Part shown: positions 1-8,034 of the stretch, piece by piece | Numbering within the stretch: the first letter of the stretch is position 1 | Layout of the letters: the number at the start of each line of letters is the position of its first letter | Assembly (NCBI GenBank): GCA_946623195.1 | Contig: CAMOQW010000009.1 | Span: 1-37,567, forward strand | Reading direction: 5' to 3' | Length of the DNA stretch: 37,567 bases | Source: an uncultured Prevotella sp. | GTDB lineage: Bacteria; Bacteroidota; Bacteroidia; Bacteroidales; Bacteroidaceae | The notes under the pieces: generated by a model | Database searches by the model: none | The model's input: the letters and a program-made list of their open reading frames with translations, nothing else | What the model was told of the DNA's origin: nothing | Program-made: the position numbers and the translations under genes

Positions 1-419
1 CCATGCCCGAGTATTTCAAGAAGTATCCCGTGCTCTATGCCGGTCCGGCCAAGACGCCCGAGGGCTATCCCTGTGGTTCGATGGGTCCGACGACGGCCAA
101 CCGTATGGACCCGTATGTCGACGAGTTCCAGTCGTTGGGCGCTTCGTTGGTTATGATTGCCAAGGGCAACCGTTCGCAGGTTGTTACCGATGCCTGCCAG
201 AAGCACGGCGGCTTCTATCTGGGAAGCATTGGTGGCGTGGCCGCAGTGCTGAGCCAGTCGAGCATCAAGTCCATCGAGTGCGTAGAATATCCCGAATTAG
301 GCATGGAGGCCATCTGGAAGATTGACGTCGAGGACTTCCCCGCCTTCATTCTCGTTGACGACAAGGGCAATGATTTCTTCAAACAGCTGAAGCCCTGGTG
401 CCCCAAGGGTGGTAAGTGA
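1..419 (+). CDS. fum: Class I fumarate hydratase, C-terminal part (5' end outside window)
   Basis: This is the C-terminal beta-domain of an iron-sulfur class I fumarase, which interconverts fumarate and malate in the cytoplasm. About 139 codons are visible. The frame is open to the left edge, so the Met codon at position 3 is internal rather than a start. Recognisable blocks are [20 protein letters not shown], the AKGNRS segment, [12 protein letters not shown] and [20 protein letters not shown], in the order found in E. coli FumA/FumB. The cysteines that hold the 4Fe-4S cluster belong to the N-terminal half and cannot be seen here. In Prevotella-type organisms this enzyme usually works in the reductive branch leading to succinate. 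The stop codon overlaps the probable GTG start of the next gene. The family assignment is firm; whether to call it FumA or FumB is arbitrary. Confidence 0.95.
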   Translation, partial: MPEYFKKYPVLYAGPAKTPEGYPCGSMGPTTANRMDPYVDEFQSLGASLVMIAKGNRSQVVTDACQKHGGFYLGSIGGVAAVLSQSSIKSIECVEYPELGMEAIWKIDVEDFPAFILVDDKGNDFFKQLKPWCPKGGK

Positions 420-1917
420 AAACCGAAAAGTGAACAGTAATCAATTTGCTACCGCACTGCTGTTGTTGGCTATGCTGACAACAGCAGTTCAGGAGATTTC
501 CGCACAGGGCTGTCGGCGCGGAGTGCCGCGTTCGGCCATTACGCGTGGAGCTGCCAATGGCCAGCAACGCCAGCCCGGCGGTGACTTCTACAAGGGCGAA
601 CGGCACCAGTTGGTGGTCATGGCTGAATTTGCCGACTATGCCTTCCAGGGTGACGAGGCGGCAACCATGCTGCAGTGGAACAAGATATTCAACGCCAAGG
701 GATTGGACGAGGCCCCATTCAAGGGCTCCGTCCACGACTACTTCTACGACCAGAGCAACGGACAGTTCCGGGTGACGTTCGACCTGCACTATGTGAAGTT
801 GCCTGGCAACCGCAAGAAGTACCGCAGTACATCAGAGAATGACGAAAACTCGCAATACCTGGTCATCGACATCATGGACCAGTTGGAACAGCGAACCATC
901 GACTGGAGCCTCTACGACTGGAATGGCGACGGCTTTGTCAACCAGCTGCTCATCATCTTTGCCGGCAAGGGGAGCGGCTATGGCGGCTTCGGTGGCGGCG
1001 TAAATGCTATCTGGCCCCACCAGTGGTGGCTCAGCGAGCACAGGATAGACGGCACCTCAAGTGAGTATTGTTCTCCGCGAAAAGTGACCGATGCCAATGG
1101 CAAGACCTGGACGGTAGACTGCTACTGTGCATTGCAAGAGCTGTCGAGTAACAACACCTACGGCTCCTTCGGCACCATCTGTCACGAATATACCCATTGT
1201 TTTGGAATGCCGGACTTCTACAACGGCTCTACTAAATACGTGGGAGCCTGGGACCTGATGGACTCCGGGAACAATAACGGCAGTGGCTTCTGTCCGCCCA
1301 ACTATTCGGGCCACGAGCGCTGGCTCATGGGATGGCTCACGCCCACGGAGCTGAAATCGGCGACGACCGTCAGCAACATGGCGGCACTCGGTGACAAGCA
1401 GCAGGCTTATTTAGTACGTAACGATGGCTACGAAAACGAATACTACTTCGTGGAGAACCGCCAGCAGAAAGGGTGGGATACCAGTCTGCCAGGCAGTGGC
1501 ATCGTCGTCTTCCACATCGACTTCGACCCGGACATCTGGATATCGACGGAAACGGTTCCCAACCAGTATCCCACAATGCACTACGTCATCATCTCTGCTA
1601 ATAACGAAACGCAATACAACACCTCCAAAGCCAGCCATTGGGCTTATCCATACGACGGCAACGCGTCGCTGACCAACACGTCGCAACCAGCGGCAACGCT
1701 CTTCCATGCCAATACCGACGGCACCAAACTGATGAACAAACCATTGACGAATATGGCTGTGGATGCCAATGGTGCGGCCTCCTTTGACTTCATGGGTGGC
1801 GCTACGGCTGTCGCAGCACCGTCCATATCAGGATATGATGAGGTGCTGTATGACTTCGGCCCCATATACATCATCAGGCTGGCCAATGGCGAAATAAAAA
1901 AAATGATGAAACATTAA
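409..1917 (+). CDS. Exported M6-family (immune inhibitor A-like) zinc metalloprotease
   Basis: A 502-residue secreted peptidase. The zinc-binding motif HEYTH lies at residues 259-263 and continues as CFGMPDFYN, the extended HExxHxxGxPDxY form seen in M6 peptidases. An EF-hand-like DWNGDGFVN segment and the [10 protein letters not shown] block further support the family. The start is uncertain. GTG at 409 overlaps the fumarase stop but gives a signal peptide with the positive residues R6 and K7 before the hydrophobic stretch. An in-frame GTG at 430 would remove those charges, so I prefer 409. Signal peptidase would probably cut after ISAQ. The last 20 residues ([17 protein letters not shown] end) resemble the final strand of a T9SS type A sorting domain, but the usual YDLQGR strand is missing. 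It lies 14 bp before the cellobiose phosphorylase and may be co-transcribed with it. Substrate unknown. Confidence 0.88.
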   Translation: MVSENRKVNSNQFATALLLLAMLTTAVQEISAQGCRRGVPRSAITRGAANGQQRQPGGDFYKGERHQLVVMAEFADYAFQGDEAATMLQWNKIFNAKGLDEAPFKGSVHDYFYDQSNGQFRVTFDLHYVKLPGNRKKYRSTSENDENSQYLVIDIMDQLEQRTIDWSLYDWNGDGFVNQLLIIFAGKGSGYGGFGGGVNAIWPHQWWLSEHRIDGTSSEYCSPRKVTDANGKTWTVDCYCALQELSSNNTYGSFGTICHEYTHCFGMPDFYNGSTKYVGAWDLMDSGNNNGSGFCPPNYSGHERWLMGWLTPTELKSATTVSNMAALGDKQQAYLVRNDGYENEYYFVENRQQKGWDTSLPGSGIVVFHIDFDPDIWISTETVPNQYPTMHYVIISANNETQYNTSKASHWAYPYDGNASLTNTSQPAATLFHANTDGTKLMNKPLTNMAVDANGAASFDFMGGATAVAAPSISGYDEVLYDFGPIYIIRLANGEIKKMMKH

Positions 1918-1931
1918 ACTATTTATAGGTT

Positions 1932-4373
1932 ATGGAACAACAGAAACGTTATGGTCATTTCGATGACCAACATCGCGAGTACGTCATCACTGATCCGCAG
2001 ACCCCTTGGCCTTGGATTAACTATCTGGGAAACGAGGACTTTTTCTCGCTCATCTCCAACACGGCTGGCGGCTACTCGTTCTACAAGGATGCCAAGTTCC
2101 GTCGCATCACCCGTTATCGCTACAATAACGTACCGATGGACAATGGTGGACGCTATTTCTACATCAAGGAGGGCGACACGGTGTGGAACCCGGGCTGGAA
2201 GCCTTGCAAGACACCGCTCGACTTCTACGAGTGTCGTCACGGCATGAGCTATACCCGTATCACGGGTCGCAAGAATGGGGTAGAGGCCAGCGTGCTTTTC
2301 TTCGTACCTCTGCAGAAATGGGCTGAGGTGCAGAAACTCACGCTGACTAATCAGTCGAATGAGGTGAAACAGCTGAAACTGTTCTCGTTTGAGGAGTGGT
2401 GTCTATGGAATGCTGCTACGGATATGGAGAATTTCCAACGTAACTTTTCTACTGGCGAGGTGGAAATCGAGGGCAGCACCATCTACCATAAGACGGAATA
2501 TCGCGAGCGCCGCAACCATTATGCCTTCTATCATGTCAATGCCGACATACAGGGCTTCGACACCGATCGTGAATCGTTCGTAGGTCTGTACAATGAATTT
2601 GCCGACCCGCAGGTTGTCATGGAGGGCCGTCCTCGCAATAGTCACGCCCACGGCTGGAGCCCCATTGCCTCTCACTACATCGAGGTGACGCTGCAGCCTG
2701 GCGAATCGAAGGACTTTGTCTTCCTGCTTGGCTACATAGAGAACGAACAGAACAAGAAATTCTCTGCCCCACAGGTCATCAACAAGGAGAAGGCACACGC
2801 CCTCATAGATAGTCTCAACACCACCGAGAAGGTGGACAGTGTATTCGCTGAACTCTGCCAATACTGGGATGCTCTCCTTAATATATATAAGGTGAAGACC
2901 GGCAACGACAAACTGGACCGTATGGTGAATATCTGGAACCAGTACCAGTGTATGGTGACGTTCAACTTCTCACGGTCGGCATCTTTCTTCGAGAGTGGGG
3001 TAGGACGCGGTATGGGTTTCCGCGACAGCAACCAGGATTTGGTGGGCTTTGTCCATCAGATTCCACCACGTGCCCGACAGCGCATCATCGACATTGCGTC
3101 GACACAGTTCCCTGATGGTGGCTGTTACCACCAGTATCAACCGCTGACCAAGCGCGGCAACAACGATATTGGCGGTGGCTTCAACGACGATCCCTGCTGG
3201 CTGATCTTCGGCACCGTGGCCTATATCAAGGAGACTGGCGACTTCTCTATCCTCGACGAGATGGTGCCCTTCGACAATCAGCCTGGCACGGAGGTGACAC
3301 TCTTCGAACACTTAAAAGTTTCGATGGACCACGTCGTCAAGAACCTCGGCCCCCACATGTTGCCACTCATCGGACGTGCCGACTGGAACGACTGCCTGAA
3401 CCTGAACTGCTTCTCGTGGGACCCCAACGAGTCGTTCCAGACCACCGAGAACAAGAGTGAGGGGTCCAAGGCCGAATCGCTCATGATTGCAGGGCTCTTT
3501 GTGGTCACAGGCAAGGACTATGTGGCTCTCTGCCGAAAGATCGGGAATACTGCCGAGGCTGACCGCATGCAGCAAGCTGTCGACGCCATGATTGAAGCTG
3601 TCAAGAAGCATGGCTGGGATGGTGAGTGGTATCTGCGCGCCTACGATTTCTTCGGCAACAAAATCGGTTCTCACGAGTGCGATGAGGCCAAGATATTCAT
3701 TGAGTCGCAAGGTTGGTGTACGATGGCCGAAATCGGTGCGGAGGAAGGCCTGGTAGCCAAGAGCCTTGATTCGTGCAAGAAATATCTGGAGTGCGAGCAC
3801 GGCATGGTGCTCAACAACCCCGCCTTCACCAAATACATCTACGAGTATGGCGAGATATCCTCTTATCCTGAGGGCTACAAGGAGAACGCCGGCATCTTCT
3901 GCCACAACAACCCGTGGGTTATCATCGGTGAGTGTCTGGCCGGTCGGGGCAACGATGCCTGGAGCCACTATGCCAAGATACTGCCCTCTTATGTAGAGGA
4001 GAAATACCAGACCCTGCACAAGGTGGAGCCCTACGTCAACTGTCAGATGGTAGCCGGCAAGGATGCTTTCCGTCCCGGCGAGGGTAAGAACTCTTGGCTC
4101 ACGGGCACTGCTGCCTGGATGTGGTACACCGTCTCTGAGTTCATCCTCGGCATCAAGCCCGACTACGATGGCATCCGCATCGATCCCTGTCTGCCCGAGA
4201 CGGCTTCCGACTATACTGTCAGCCGCAAGTTCCGCGAGGCAGACTATGAGATCTGCATCCATCCCAACGGACAGCAGAAGGGCGTGAAAAGCATCGTGCT
4301 CGACGGCCAGCCTGTTCAGGGCACCGTCATCCCCTATTCCGCTGGCCATCATACCGTAGAGGTCAACATGTAA
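1932..4373 (+). CDS. cbp: Cellobiose phosphorylase (glycoside hydrolase family 94)
   Basis: This 813-residue protein is close to the usual length of bacterial cellobiose phosphorylases. It should cleave cellobiose with phosphate to give alpha-glucose 1-phosphate and glucose, saving an ATP during cellodextrin use. There is no signal peptide, so it is cytoplasmic. The N-terminal supersandwich block ([40 protein letters not shown]) and the barrel block [20 protein letters not shown] are typical. The DWND motif at residues 484-487, followed by CLNLNCF, holds the conserved aspartate that acts as general acid in GH94. Chitobiose phosphorylase is the nearest alternative, but the overall blocks fit the cellobiose group better. 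A terminator follows immediately after the stop, so this is the last gene of its unit. Confidence 0.92.
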   Translation: MEQQKRYGHFDDQHREYVITDPQTPWPWINYLGNEDFFSLISNTAGGYSFYKDAKFRRITRYRYNNVPMDNGGRYFYIKEGDTVWNPGWKPCKTPLDFYECRHGMSYTRITGRKNGVEASVLFFVPLQKWAEVQKLTLTNQSNEVKQLKLFSFEEWCLWNAATDMENFQRNFSTGEVEIEGSTIYHKTEYRERRNHYAFYHVNADIQGFDTDRESFVGLYNEFADPQVVMEGRPRNSHAHGWSPIASHYIEVTLQPGESKDFVFLLGYIENEQNKKFSAPQVINKEKAHALIDSLNTTEKVDSVFAELCQYWDALLNIYKVKTGNDKLDRMVNIWNQYQCMVTFNFSRSASFFESGVGRGMGFRDSNQDLVGFVHQIPPRARQRIIDIASTQFPDGGCYHQYQPLTKRGNNDIGGGFNDDPCWLIFGTVAYIKETGDFSILDEMVPFDNQPGTEVTLFEHLKVSMDHVVKNLGPHMLPLIGRADWNDCLNLNCFSWDPNESFQTTENKSEGSKAESLMIAGLFVVTGKDYVALCRKIGNTAEADRMQQAVDAMIEAVKKHGWDGEWYLRAYDFFGNKIGSHECDEAKIFIESQGWCTMAEIGAEEGLVAKSLDSCKKYLECEHGMVLNNPAFTKYIYEYGEISSYPEGYKENAGIFCHNNPWVIIGECLAGRGNDAWSHYAKILPSYVEEKYQTLHKVEPYVNCQMVAGKDAFRPGEGKNSWLTGTAAWMWYTVSEFILGIKPDYDGIRIDPCLPETASDYTVSRKFREADYEICIHPNGQQKGVKSIVLDGQPVQGTVIPYSAGHHTVEVNM

Positions 4374-4390
4374 GAGGTAGAGACCCCAAT

Positions 4391-4430
4391 AATCCCCGAC
4401 TCAAGCTCCTGCTGAGCCGGGGATTTCCTT
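4391..4430 (+). terminator. Rho-independent terminator after cellobiose phosphorylase
   Basis: Starting 18 bases after the stop, AATCCCCG and CTCA (4391-4403, with one intervening base) pair with TGAG and CGGGGATT, with one unpaired base on each side and a 9-nt loop. The stem is followed by the T-rich stretch TTCCTTTCTT. This closes the M6 protease/GH94 unit. Confidence 0.8.
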
Positions 4431-4454
4431 TCTTGAAATGGTAGGCAAACGTGC

Positions 4455-4594
4455 ATGACGCGAACGTCATCCGTGAGTGATGGAGATAGGCTCCATACGT
4501 GATGCGAGCGGTCTGCATAGGGGTATGGGAGCCGTCTGCATGATGCATAGAGGCTATCCGGATAAGTGACGGGAGCTATCTCCACAACTCACGG
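4455..4594. repeat. Cluster of nested inverted repeats in an intergenic region
   Basis: This gene-free stretch is full of self-complementary segments. A perfect hairpin has arms ATGACG and CGTCAT around a CGAA loop (4455-4470). A 20-nt outer pair at 4471-4490 and 4575-4594 matches at 17 of 20 positions. Inside it, GGCTCCATAC (4489-4498) pairs with GTAT and GGAGCC (4523-4533) with one bulged G. TGCATGATGCA (4537-4547) and TATCCGGATA (4555-4564) are palindromes, and GTCTGCAT occurs twice (4511, 4534). It could be a structured non-coding RNA, a REP-like element or a decayed mobile repeat. It lies downstream of a terminator, so readthrough from the upstream gene is unlikely to be its main source of transcript. 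Confidence 0.6.
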
Positions 4595-4650
4595 TACACC
4601 TTAAAGCTTGATGAACTGAAACCGACAGAATGGCGCAGGCAAATGTCACT

Positions 4651-4666
4651 TTGGCAGTTATTGTGC
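4651..4666 (+). promoter_or_regulatory. Candidate sigma-54-type -24/-12 promoter before clpB
   Basis: TTGGCA, then seven bases, then TGC gives a GG-N10-GC spacing (GG at 4653-4654, GC at 4665-4666), which is the defining geometry of RpoN promoters. The -24 half is good (TTGGCA). The -12 half, GTGC, is one base away from TTGC. No TAnnTTTG element of the usual Bacteroidetes type is visible between here and the clpB start. This rests on the pattern alone. Confidence 0.35.
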
Positions 4667-4711
4667 GTCAGGCACATTGTTTGTCCATCTGCTATTAGAA
4701 ACAATAAAATC

Positions 4712-4718
4712 AGGAGGA
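4712..4718 (+). promoter_or_regulatory. Strong Shine-Dalgarno site of clpB
   Basis: AGGAGGA stands 7 nt before the ATG at 4726. Such a full match to the anti-Shine-Dalgarno sequence is uncommon in Bacteroidetes, whose leaders are usually A-rich without it. It fixes the clpB start and suggests high translation. Confidence 0.7.
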
Positions 4719-4725
4719 CAAACGT

Positions 4726-7233
4726 ATGACATTAGACAAGTTTACAATCAAAGCACAAGAGGCCGTGCAGCAGGCTGTGAACACGGCAGAGCTGAATGGT
4801 CAGCAGGCCATAGAGCCCGTACACATATTGAAAGGAGTACTGGACAAGGCTAAGGATGTGACGAATTTCATCTTTCAGAAGCTCGGCGTGAACGGTCAGC
4901 AGATAGAGATGCTGGCAGAACAGGAAATCAAACACTTGCCCAAGGTGCAGGGCGGGCAGCCCTTCCTTTCGAGCGAGAGCAACGAGGTGCTGCTGCGCGC
5001 CCAGGAGACTGCCCAGAAGATGGGCGACGAGTTCGTGAGCGTAGAGCCTGTCATGCTGGCACTGCTAAGTGTCGGCTCCACCGCGTCGCGCATCATGAAG
5101 GATGCCGGATGTACGGAGAAAGACATGCTGCTGGCTATCCAGGAACTGCGTAAGGGACAGAAAGTGCAGTCGCAGTCGGCCGACGAGAACTACCAGTCGT
5201 TGGAGAAGTATGCCAAGAATCTGGTGGATCTGGCCCGCAAGGGTAAGTTGGATCCCGTCATCGGACGTGACGACGAGATACGCCGTCTGTTGCAGATTCT
5301 GAGTCGCCGTACGAAGAACAACCCCATACTGATTGGGGAACCCGGTACGGGTAAGACGGCCATTGTCGAGGGACTGGCTGGACGCATCGTGCGGGGCGAC
5401 GTGCCTGAGAACCTGAAGGACAAGCAGCTCTATTCGCTCGACATGGGTGCGCTGGTGGCTGGTGCGAAGTACAAGGGAGAGTTTGAGGAACGACTGAAGT
5501 CGGTCATCAACGAGGTGACGAAGGCCGAGGGTCGCATCATCCTGTTCATCGACGAGATTCACACGCTGGTAGGTGCCGGAGGTGGCGAGGGCGCGATGGA
5601 TGCTGCCAATATCCTGAAGCCCGCACTGGCACGTGGTGAGTTGAGGGCCATCGGTGCCACGACGCTGAACGAGTATCAGAAATACTTCGAGAAAGATAAG
5701 GCCCTGGAGCGCCGATTCCAGACCGTTATGGTCGACGAACCTGATGAACTGTCGGCCATCTCTATACTGCGTGGACTGAAGGAGCGCTACGAGAACCACC
5801 ACAAGGTGCGTATTCAGGATGACGCTTGTATCGCCGCTGTGCAGCTCAGCGAGCGTTACATCTCAGAACGCTTTCTGCCCGACAAGGCCATCGACCTGAT
5901 GGATGAGGCTGCTGCCAAGCTGCGCATGGAGCGTGACAGCGTGCCTGAGGAACTGGATGAGATTACGCGCCGACTGGCCCAGCTGGAGATAGAACGCGAG
6001 GCCATCAAGCGTGAGGGCGACGAACCGAAGATTGCCCAACTGGACAAGGACATTGCCGAACTCCGCGAACAGGAGGCGCAGTTCCGGGCCAAGTGGGAAG
6101 GTGAGCGCCAACTCATCAACAAGATTCAGCAGGACAAACAGGAGATGGAAAGTCTGCGGCTGGAGGCTGAGCGTGCTGAACGCGAGGGTGACTACGGCAG
6201 GGTAGCAGAGATTCGTTACTCGAAGTTGAAAACGCTGGAGGATGACATCAAGCGCATACAGCAGCAGCTGGCATCGGCACAGGGTGGTAATTCGCTGGTG
6301 CGCGAAGAAGTGACAGCCGACGATATTGCCGAAGTGGTATCACGCTGGACGGGCATTCCCGTCACCCGCATGTTGCAGAGCGAACGTGAAAAACTGCTGC
6401 ATCTGGAAGAGGAGTTGCACAAACGAGTCATCGGCCAGGACGAGGCCATCACGGCAGTCTCTGATGCCGTTCGCCGTTCGCGTGCCGGACTGCAGGACCC
6501 CAAACGTCCTATCGCTTCGTTCATCTTCCTCGGTACCACGGGTGTCGGTAAGACGGAGCTGGCCAAGGCACTGGCTGAATACTTGTTCAATGACGAGCAG
6601 ATGATGACGCGTATCGACATGTCGGAATATCAGGAGAAGCATACCGTCTCGCGGCTGGTCGGTGCACCTCCGGGATATGTAGGCTATGACGAGGGTGGGC
6701 AGCTGACGGAGGCCGTGCGCCGTAAGCCTTACTCGGTGATACTCTTCGACGAGATAGAAAAGGCACATCCCGATGTCTTCAATATCCTGCTACAGGTGTT
6801 GGATGACGGTCGGCTGACGGACAATAAGGGCCGTACGGCCAACTTCAAGAACACCATCATCATCATGACCTCGAATGCCACTCGCGAACAGTTGCGTATG
6901 ACGATGCGTCCAGAGTTCCTGAACCGTATCGACGAGACCATCACCTTCCAGCAACTGACGCAGGAGCAGATAGCCGATGTGGTGCGGCTGCAGATGCAGA
7001 AGGTGACTGATATGCTGGAACCTCAGGGCATCCAGCTTCAGATAACAGATGCGGCTGTGAAGTATCTGGCACAGGAAGGCTTCGACCCTGAGTTTGGTGC
7101 CAGACCCGTAAAGCGGGCTATCCAACATCTGGTGCTCAACGACCTGTCGCGCAAGATTCTGGCCGATCAGGTAGACCGCACCAAACCTATCGTCATTGAC
7201 GAGTTTGGCGATGGACTCGTATTCCGCAACTAG
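4726..7233 (+). CDS. clpB: ATP-dependent disaggregase chaperone ClpB (Hsp104 family)
   Basis: ClpB is a cytoplasmic hexameric AAA+ machine that works with DnaK to pull polypeptides out of aggregates. All parts are visible: a Clp N-terminal domain (about 1-145), the first AAA+ domain with Walker A GEPGTGKT near 204 and Walker B in [14 protein letters not shown], the coiled-coil middle domain (about 400-520), and the second AAA+ domain with Walker A GTTGVGKT near 603 and Walker [14 protein letters not shown]. The middle domain separates it from ClpA and ClpC. At 835 residues it is a little short. The loss lies in the second AAA+ domain, where only ten residues separate TSN (sensor 1) from RPEFLNR, against about thirty in E. 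coli ClpB. The start is fixed by a strong AGGAGGA. A terminator follows the stop closely. Confidence 0.96.
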   Translation: MTLDKFTIKAQEAVQQAVNTAELNGQQAIEPVHILKGVLDKAKDVTNFIFQKLGVNGQQIEMLAEQEIKHLPKVQGGQPFLSSESNEVLLRAQETAQKMGDEFVSVEPVMLALLSVGSTASRIMKDAGCTEKDMLLAIQELRKGQKVQSQSADENYQSLEKYAKNLVDLARKGKLDPVIGRDDEIRRLLQILSRRTKNNPILIGEPGTGKTAIVEGLAGRIVRGDVPENLKDKQLYSLDMGALVAGAKYKGEFEERLKSVINEVTKAEGRIILFIDEIHTLVGAGGGEGAMDAANILKPALARGELRAIGATTLNEYQKYFEKDKALERRFQTVMVDEPDELSAISILRGLKERYENHHKVRIQDDACIAAVQLSERYISERFLPDKAIDLMDEAAAKLRMERDSVPEELDEITRRLAQLEIEREAIKREGDEPKIAQLDKDIAELREQEAQFRAKWEGERQLINKIQQDKQEMESLRLEAERAEREGDYGRVAEIRYSKLKTLEDDIKRIQQQLASAQGGNSLVREEVTADDIAEVVSRWTGIPVTRMLQSEREKLLHLEEELHKRVIGQDEAITAVSDAVRRSRAGLQDPKRPIASFIFLGTTGVGKTELAKALAEYLFNDEQMMTRIDMSEYQEKHTVSRLVGAPPGYVGYDEGGQLTEAVRRKPYSVILFDEIEKAHPDVFNILLQVLDDGRLTDNKGRTANFKNTIIIMTSNATREQLRMTMRPEFLNRIDETITFQQLTQEQIADVVRLQMQKVTDMLEPQGIQLQITDAAVKYLAQEGFDPEFGARPVKRAIQHLVLNDLSRKILADQVDRTKPIVIDEFGDGLVFRN

Positions 7234-7244
7234 GAAAAAAGAAG

Positions 7245-7280
7245 AATACCTTGCGAACAACTCGTTCGCAAGGTATTTCT
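7245..7280. terminator. Bidirectional terminator between clpB and tRNA-Met
   Basis: A perfect 14-bp stem (AATACCTTGCGAAC at 7245-7258 with GTTCGCAAGGTATT at 7264-7277) encloses a 5-nt loop. On the plus strand it is followed by TTCTTTCG. On the minus strand the other flank reads CTTCTTTTTTCC. It can therefore end both clpB transcription and the convergent tRNA transcript. Confidence 0.85.
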
Positions 7281-7284
7281 TTCG

Positions 7285-7358
7285 TAGCGGGAGGGGGACC
7301 CGAACCCTCGACCTCCGGATTATGAATCCGACGCTCTAACCAGCTGAGCTACCCCGCC
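7285..7358 (-). tRNA. tRNA-Met (anticodon CAT)
   Basis: Read on the minus strand, the 74-nt sequence begins GGCGGGGTAGCTCAGC and folds as a cloverleaf. The acceptor stem pairs GGCGGGG with TCCCGCT, with two G-U pairs. The D-arm is GCTC...GAGC, the anticodon arm is CGGATTCATAATCCG with CAT in the loop, and the T-arm carries TTCGGGT. The discriminator base is A, and CCA is not encoded. A first pair of G-U rather than a C-A mismatch argues against initiator tRNA. An Ile tRNA with lysidine-modified CAT cannot be excluded from sequence alone, but elongator Met is the better reading. Confidence 0.93.
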
Positions 7359-7378
7359 ATTGTTTTGTTAAGCGGGTG

Positions 7379-7410
7379 CAAAGGTAATACATTTTTTTCA
7401 ACTTCCCAAA
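7379..7410 (-). promoter_or_regulatory. Bacteroidetes-type promoter of the tRNA-Met gene
   Basis: On the minus strand TTTG (7407-7410) is followed after 20 nt by TACCTTTG (7379-7386), a match to the TTTG / TAnnTTTG pattern. Transcription would begin about 15 nt before the tRNA 5' end. Confidence 0.75.
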
Positions 7411-7427
7411 CTTTTTTCGAAAAAAAC

Positions 7428-7458
7428 GTTGTTCGTTGGAAAAAAAGTTGTATTTTTG
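7428..7458 (+). promoter_or_regulatory. Bacteroidetes-type promoter of the START-like gene
   Basis: GTTG (7428-7431), a 19-nt spacer, then TATTTTTG (7451-7458) match the -33/-7 pattern. The start codon at 7504 lies about 40 nt downstream of the expected transcription start. It diverges from the tRNA promoter, with 17 bp between the two. Confidence 0.75.
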
Positions 7459-7503
7459 CAAAGTCAATAACATAATGAATAACAATTCTCAATATTATAG
7501 ACT

Positions 7504-7902
7504 ATGCAGAAACTCGTCATAGAATACCCGTTGTCGAGCAATTCACCAAAGATTGTGTGGAACATGATCAGTAATGCGGCAGGACTTCAGAAATGGTTGG
7601 CCGATAAGGTGACGGAAAATGGTGACACGCTGACTTTCACGTGGGGGCATCCCTGGACAGAGCGCGATACGAAGCAGTCGCGCGTGATAGACATAGAAAA
7701 ATTTGACCATATCAGACTCCTGTGGGACTACCATGAGGATACTCCAGAGGCTTACTGGGAGATGCGTATCGAGAAAAGTGAACTGACAGGAGAACTGAAC
7801 CTGCTGATTACCGATTATGCTGCCGACGATGACGAAGAAAGCGAATTACGCGGCATCTGGGACGATAATCTGGAGCGGCTGCACAGGGTGAGCGGACTTT
7901 AA
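7504..7902 (+). CDS. START-like/SRPBCC (AHSA1-type) domain protein
   Basis: A 132-residue single-domain protein without a signal peptide. The opening strand with SPKIVWNMISNAAGLQKWLA, the central TLTFTWGHPWTERDTKQSRV strands and the long final helix match small SRPBCC/AHSA1-like proteins of Bacteroidetes. These have a hydrophobic cavity under a C-terminal helix. The ligand and role are unknown. The stretch DYAADDDEESELRGIWDDN is notably acidic. The gene has its own promoter and appears to be transcribed alone; the next gene has a separate -7-like element. Confidence 0.8.
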   Translation: MQKLVIEYPLSSNSPKIVWNMISNAAGLQKWLADKVTENGDTLTFTWGHPWTERDTKQSRVIDIEKFDHIRLLWDYHEDTPEAYWEMRIEKSELTGELNLLITDYAADDDEESELRGIWDDNLERLHRVSGL

Positions 7903-8015
7903 TAGTTGACTTTTGGGGGGTGGCAGTTGGACGTTAAGGACTGGAATTAAACGATTTTTAACAGCCTGTCCGAAAAACTATCAACTGTCGGCTATCAACT
8001 TTCAACTAAAATTCG

Positions 8016-8023
8016 TACCTTTG
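8016..8023 (+). promoter_or_regulatory. Candidate -7 element of the LptF/LptG-family gene
   Basis: TACCTTTG matches TAnnTTTG exactly, but no clear TTTG stands about 19 nt upstream. The ATG at 8035 is only 11 nt downstream, so a transcript starting here would have almost no leader. Confidence 0.5.
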
Positions 8024-8034
8024 CACCCTGATTT

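Larger units (their letters stand above)
4374..4725. other. Intergenic region cbp-clpB (352 bp), no gene seen
   Basis: It holds the cbp terminator, the inverted-repeat cluster at 4455-4594, a possible sigma-54-type promoter at 4651-4666 and a strong ribosome-binding site before clpB. Short open frames on the minus strand have no start context or recognisable product, so I do not call a gene. Confidence 0.8.

Noticed and set aside
3312..4352. 346-codon minus-strand frame opposite the cellobiose phosphorylase
   Set aside because: The plus-strand gene is fully conserved across this region, and the antisense product has no family features.
4349..4585. Minus-strand small gene in the cbp-clpB gap
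   Set aside because: The frame crosses the terminator and inverted repeats, has no start context and encodes nothing recognisable.
7285..7358. Initiator tRNA-fMet
   Set aside because: The first acceptor pair is G-U rather than the C-A mismatch of bacterial initiators, and the anticodon stem lacks the three consecutive G-C pairs.
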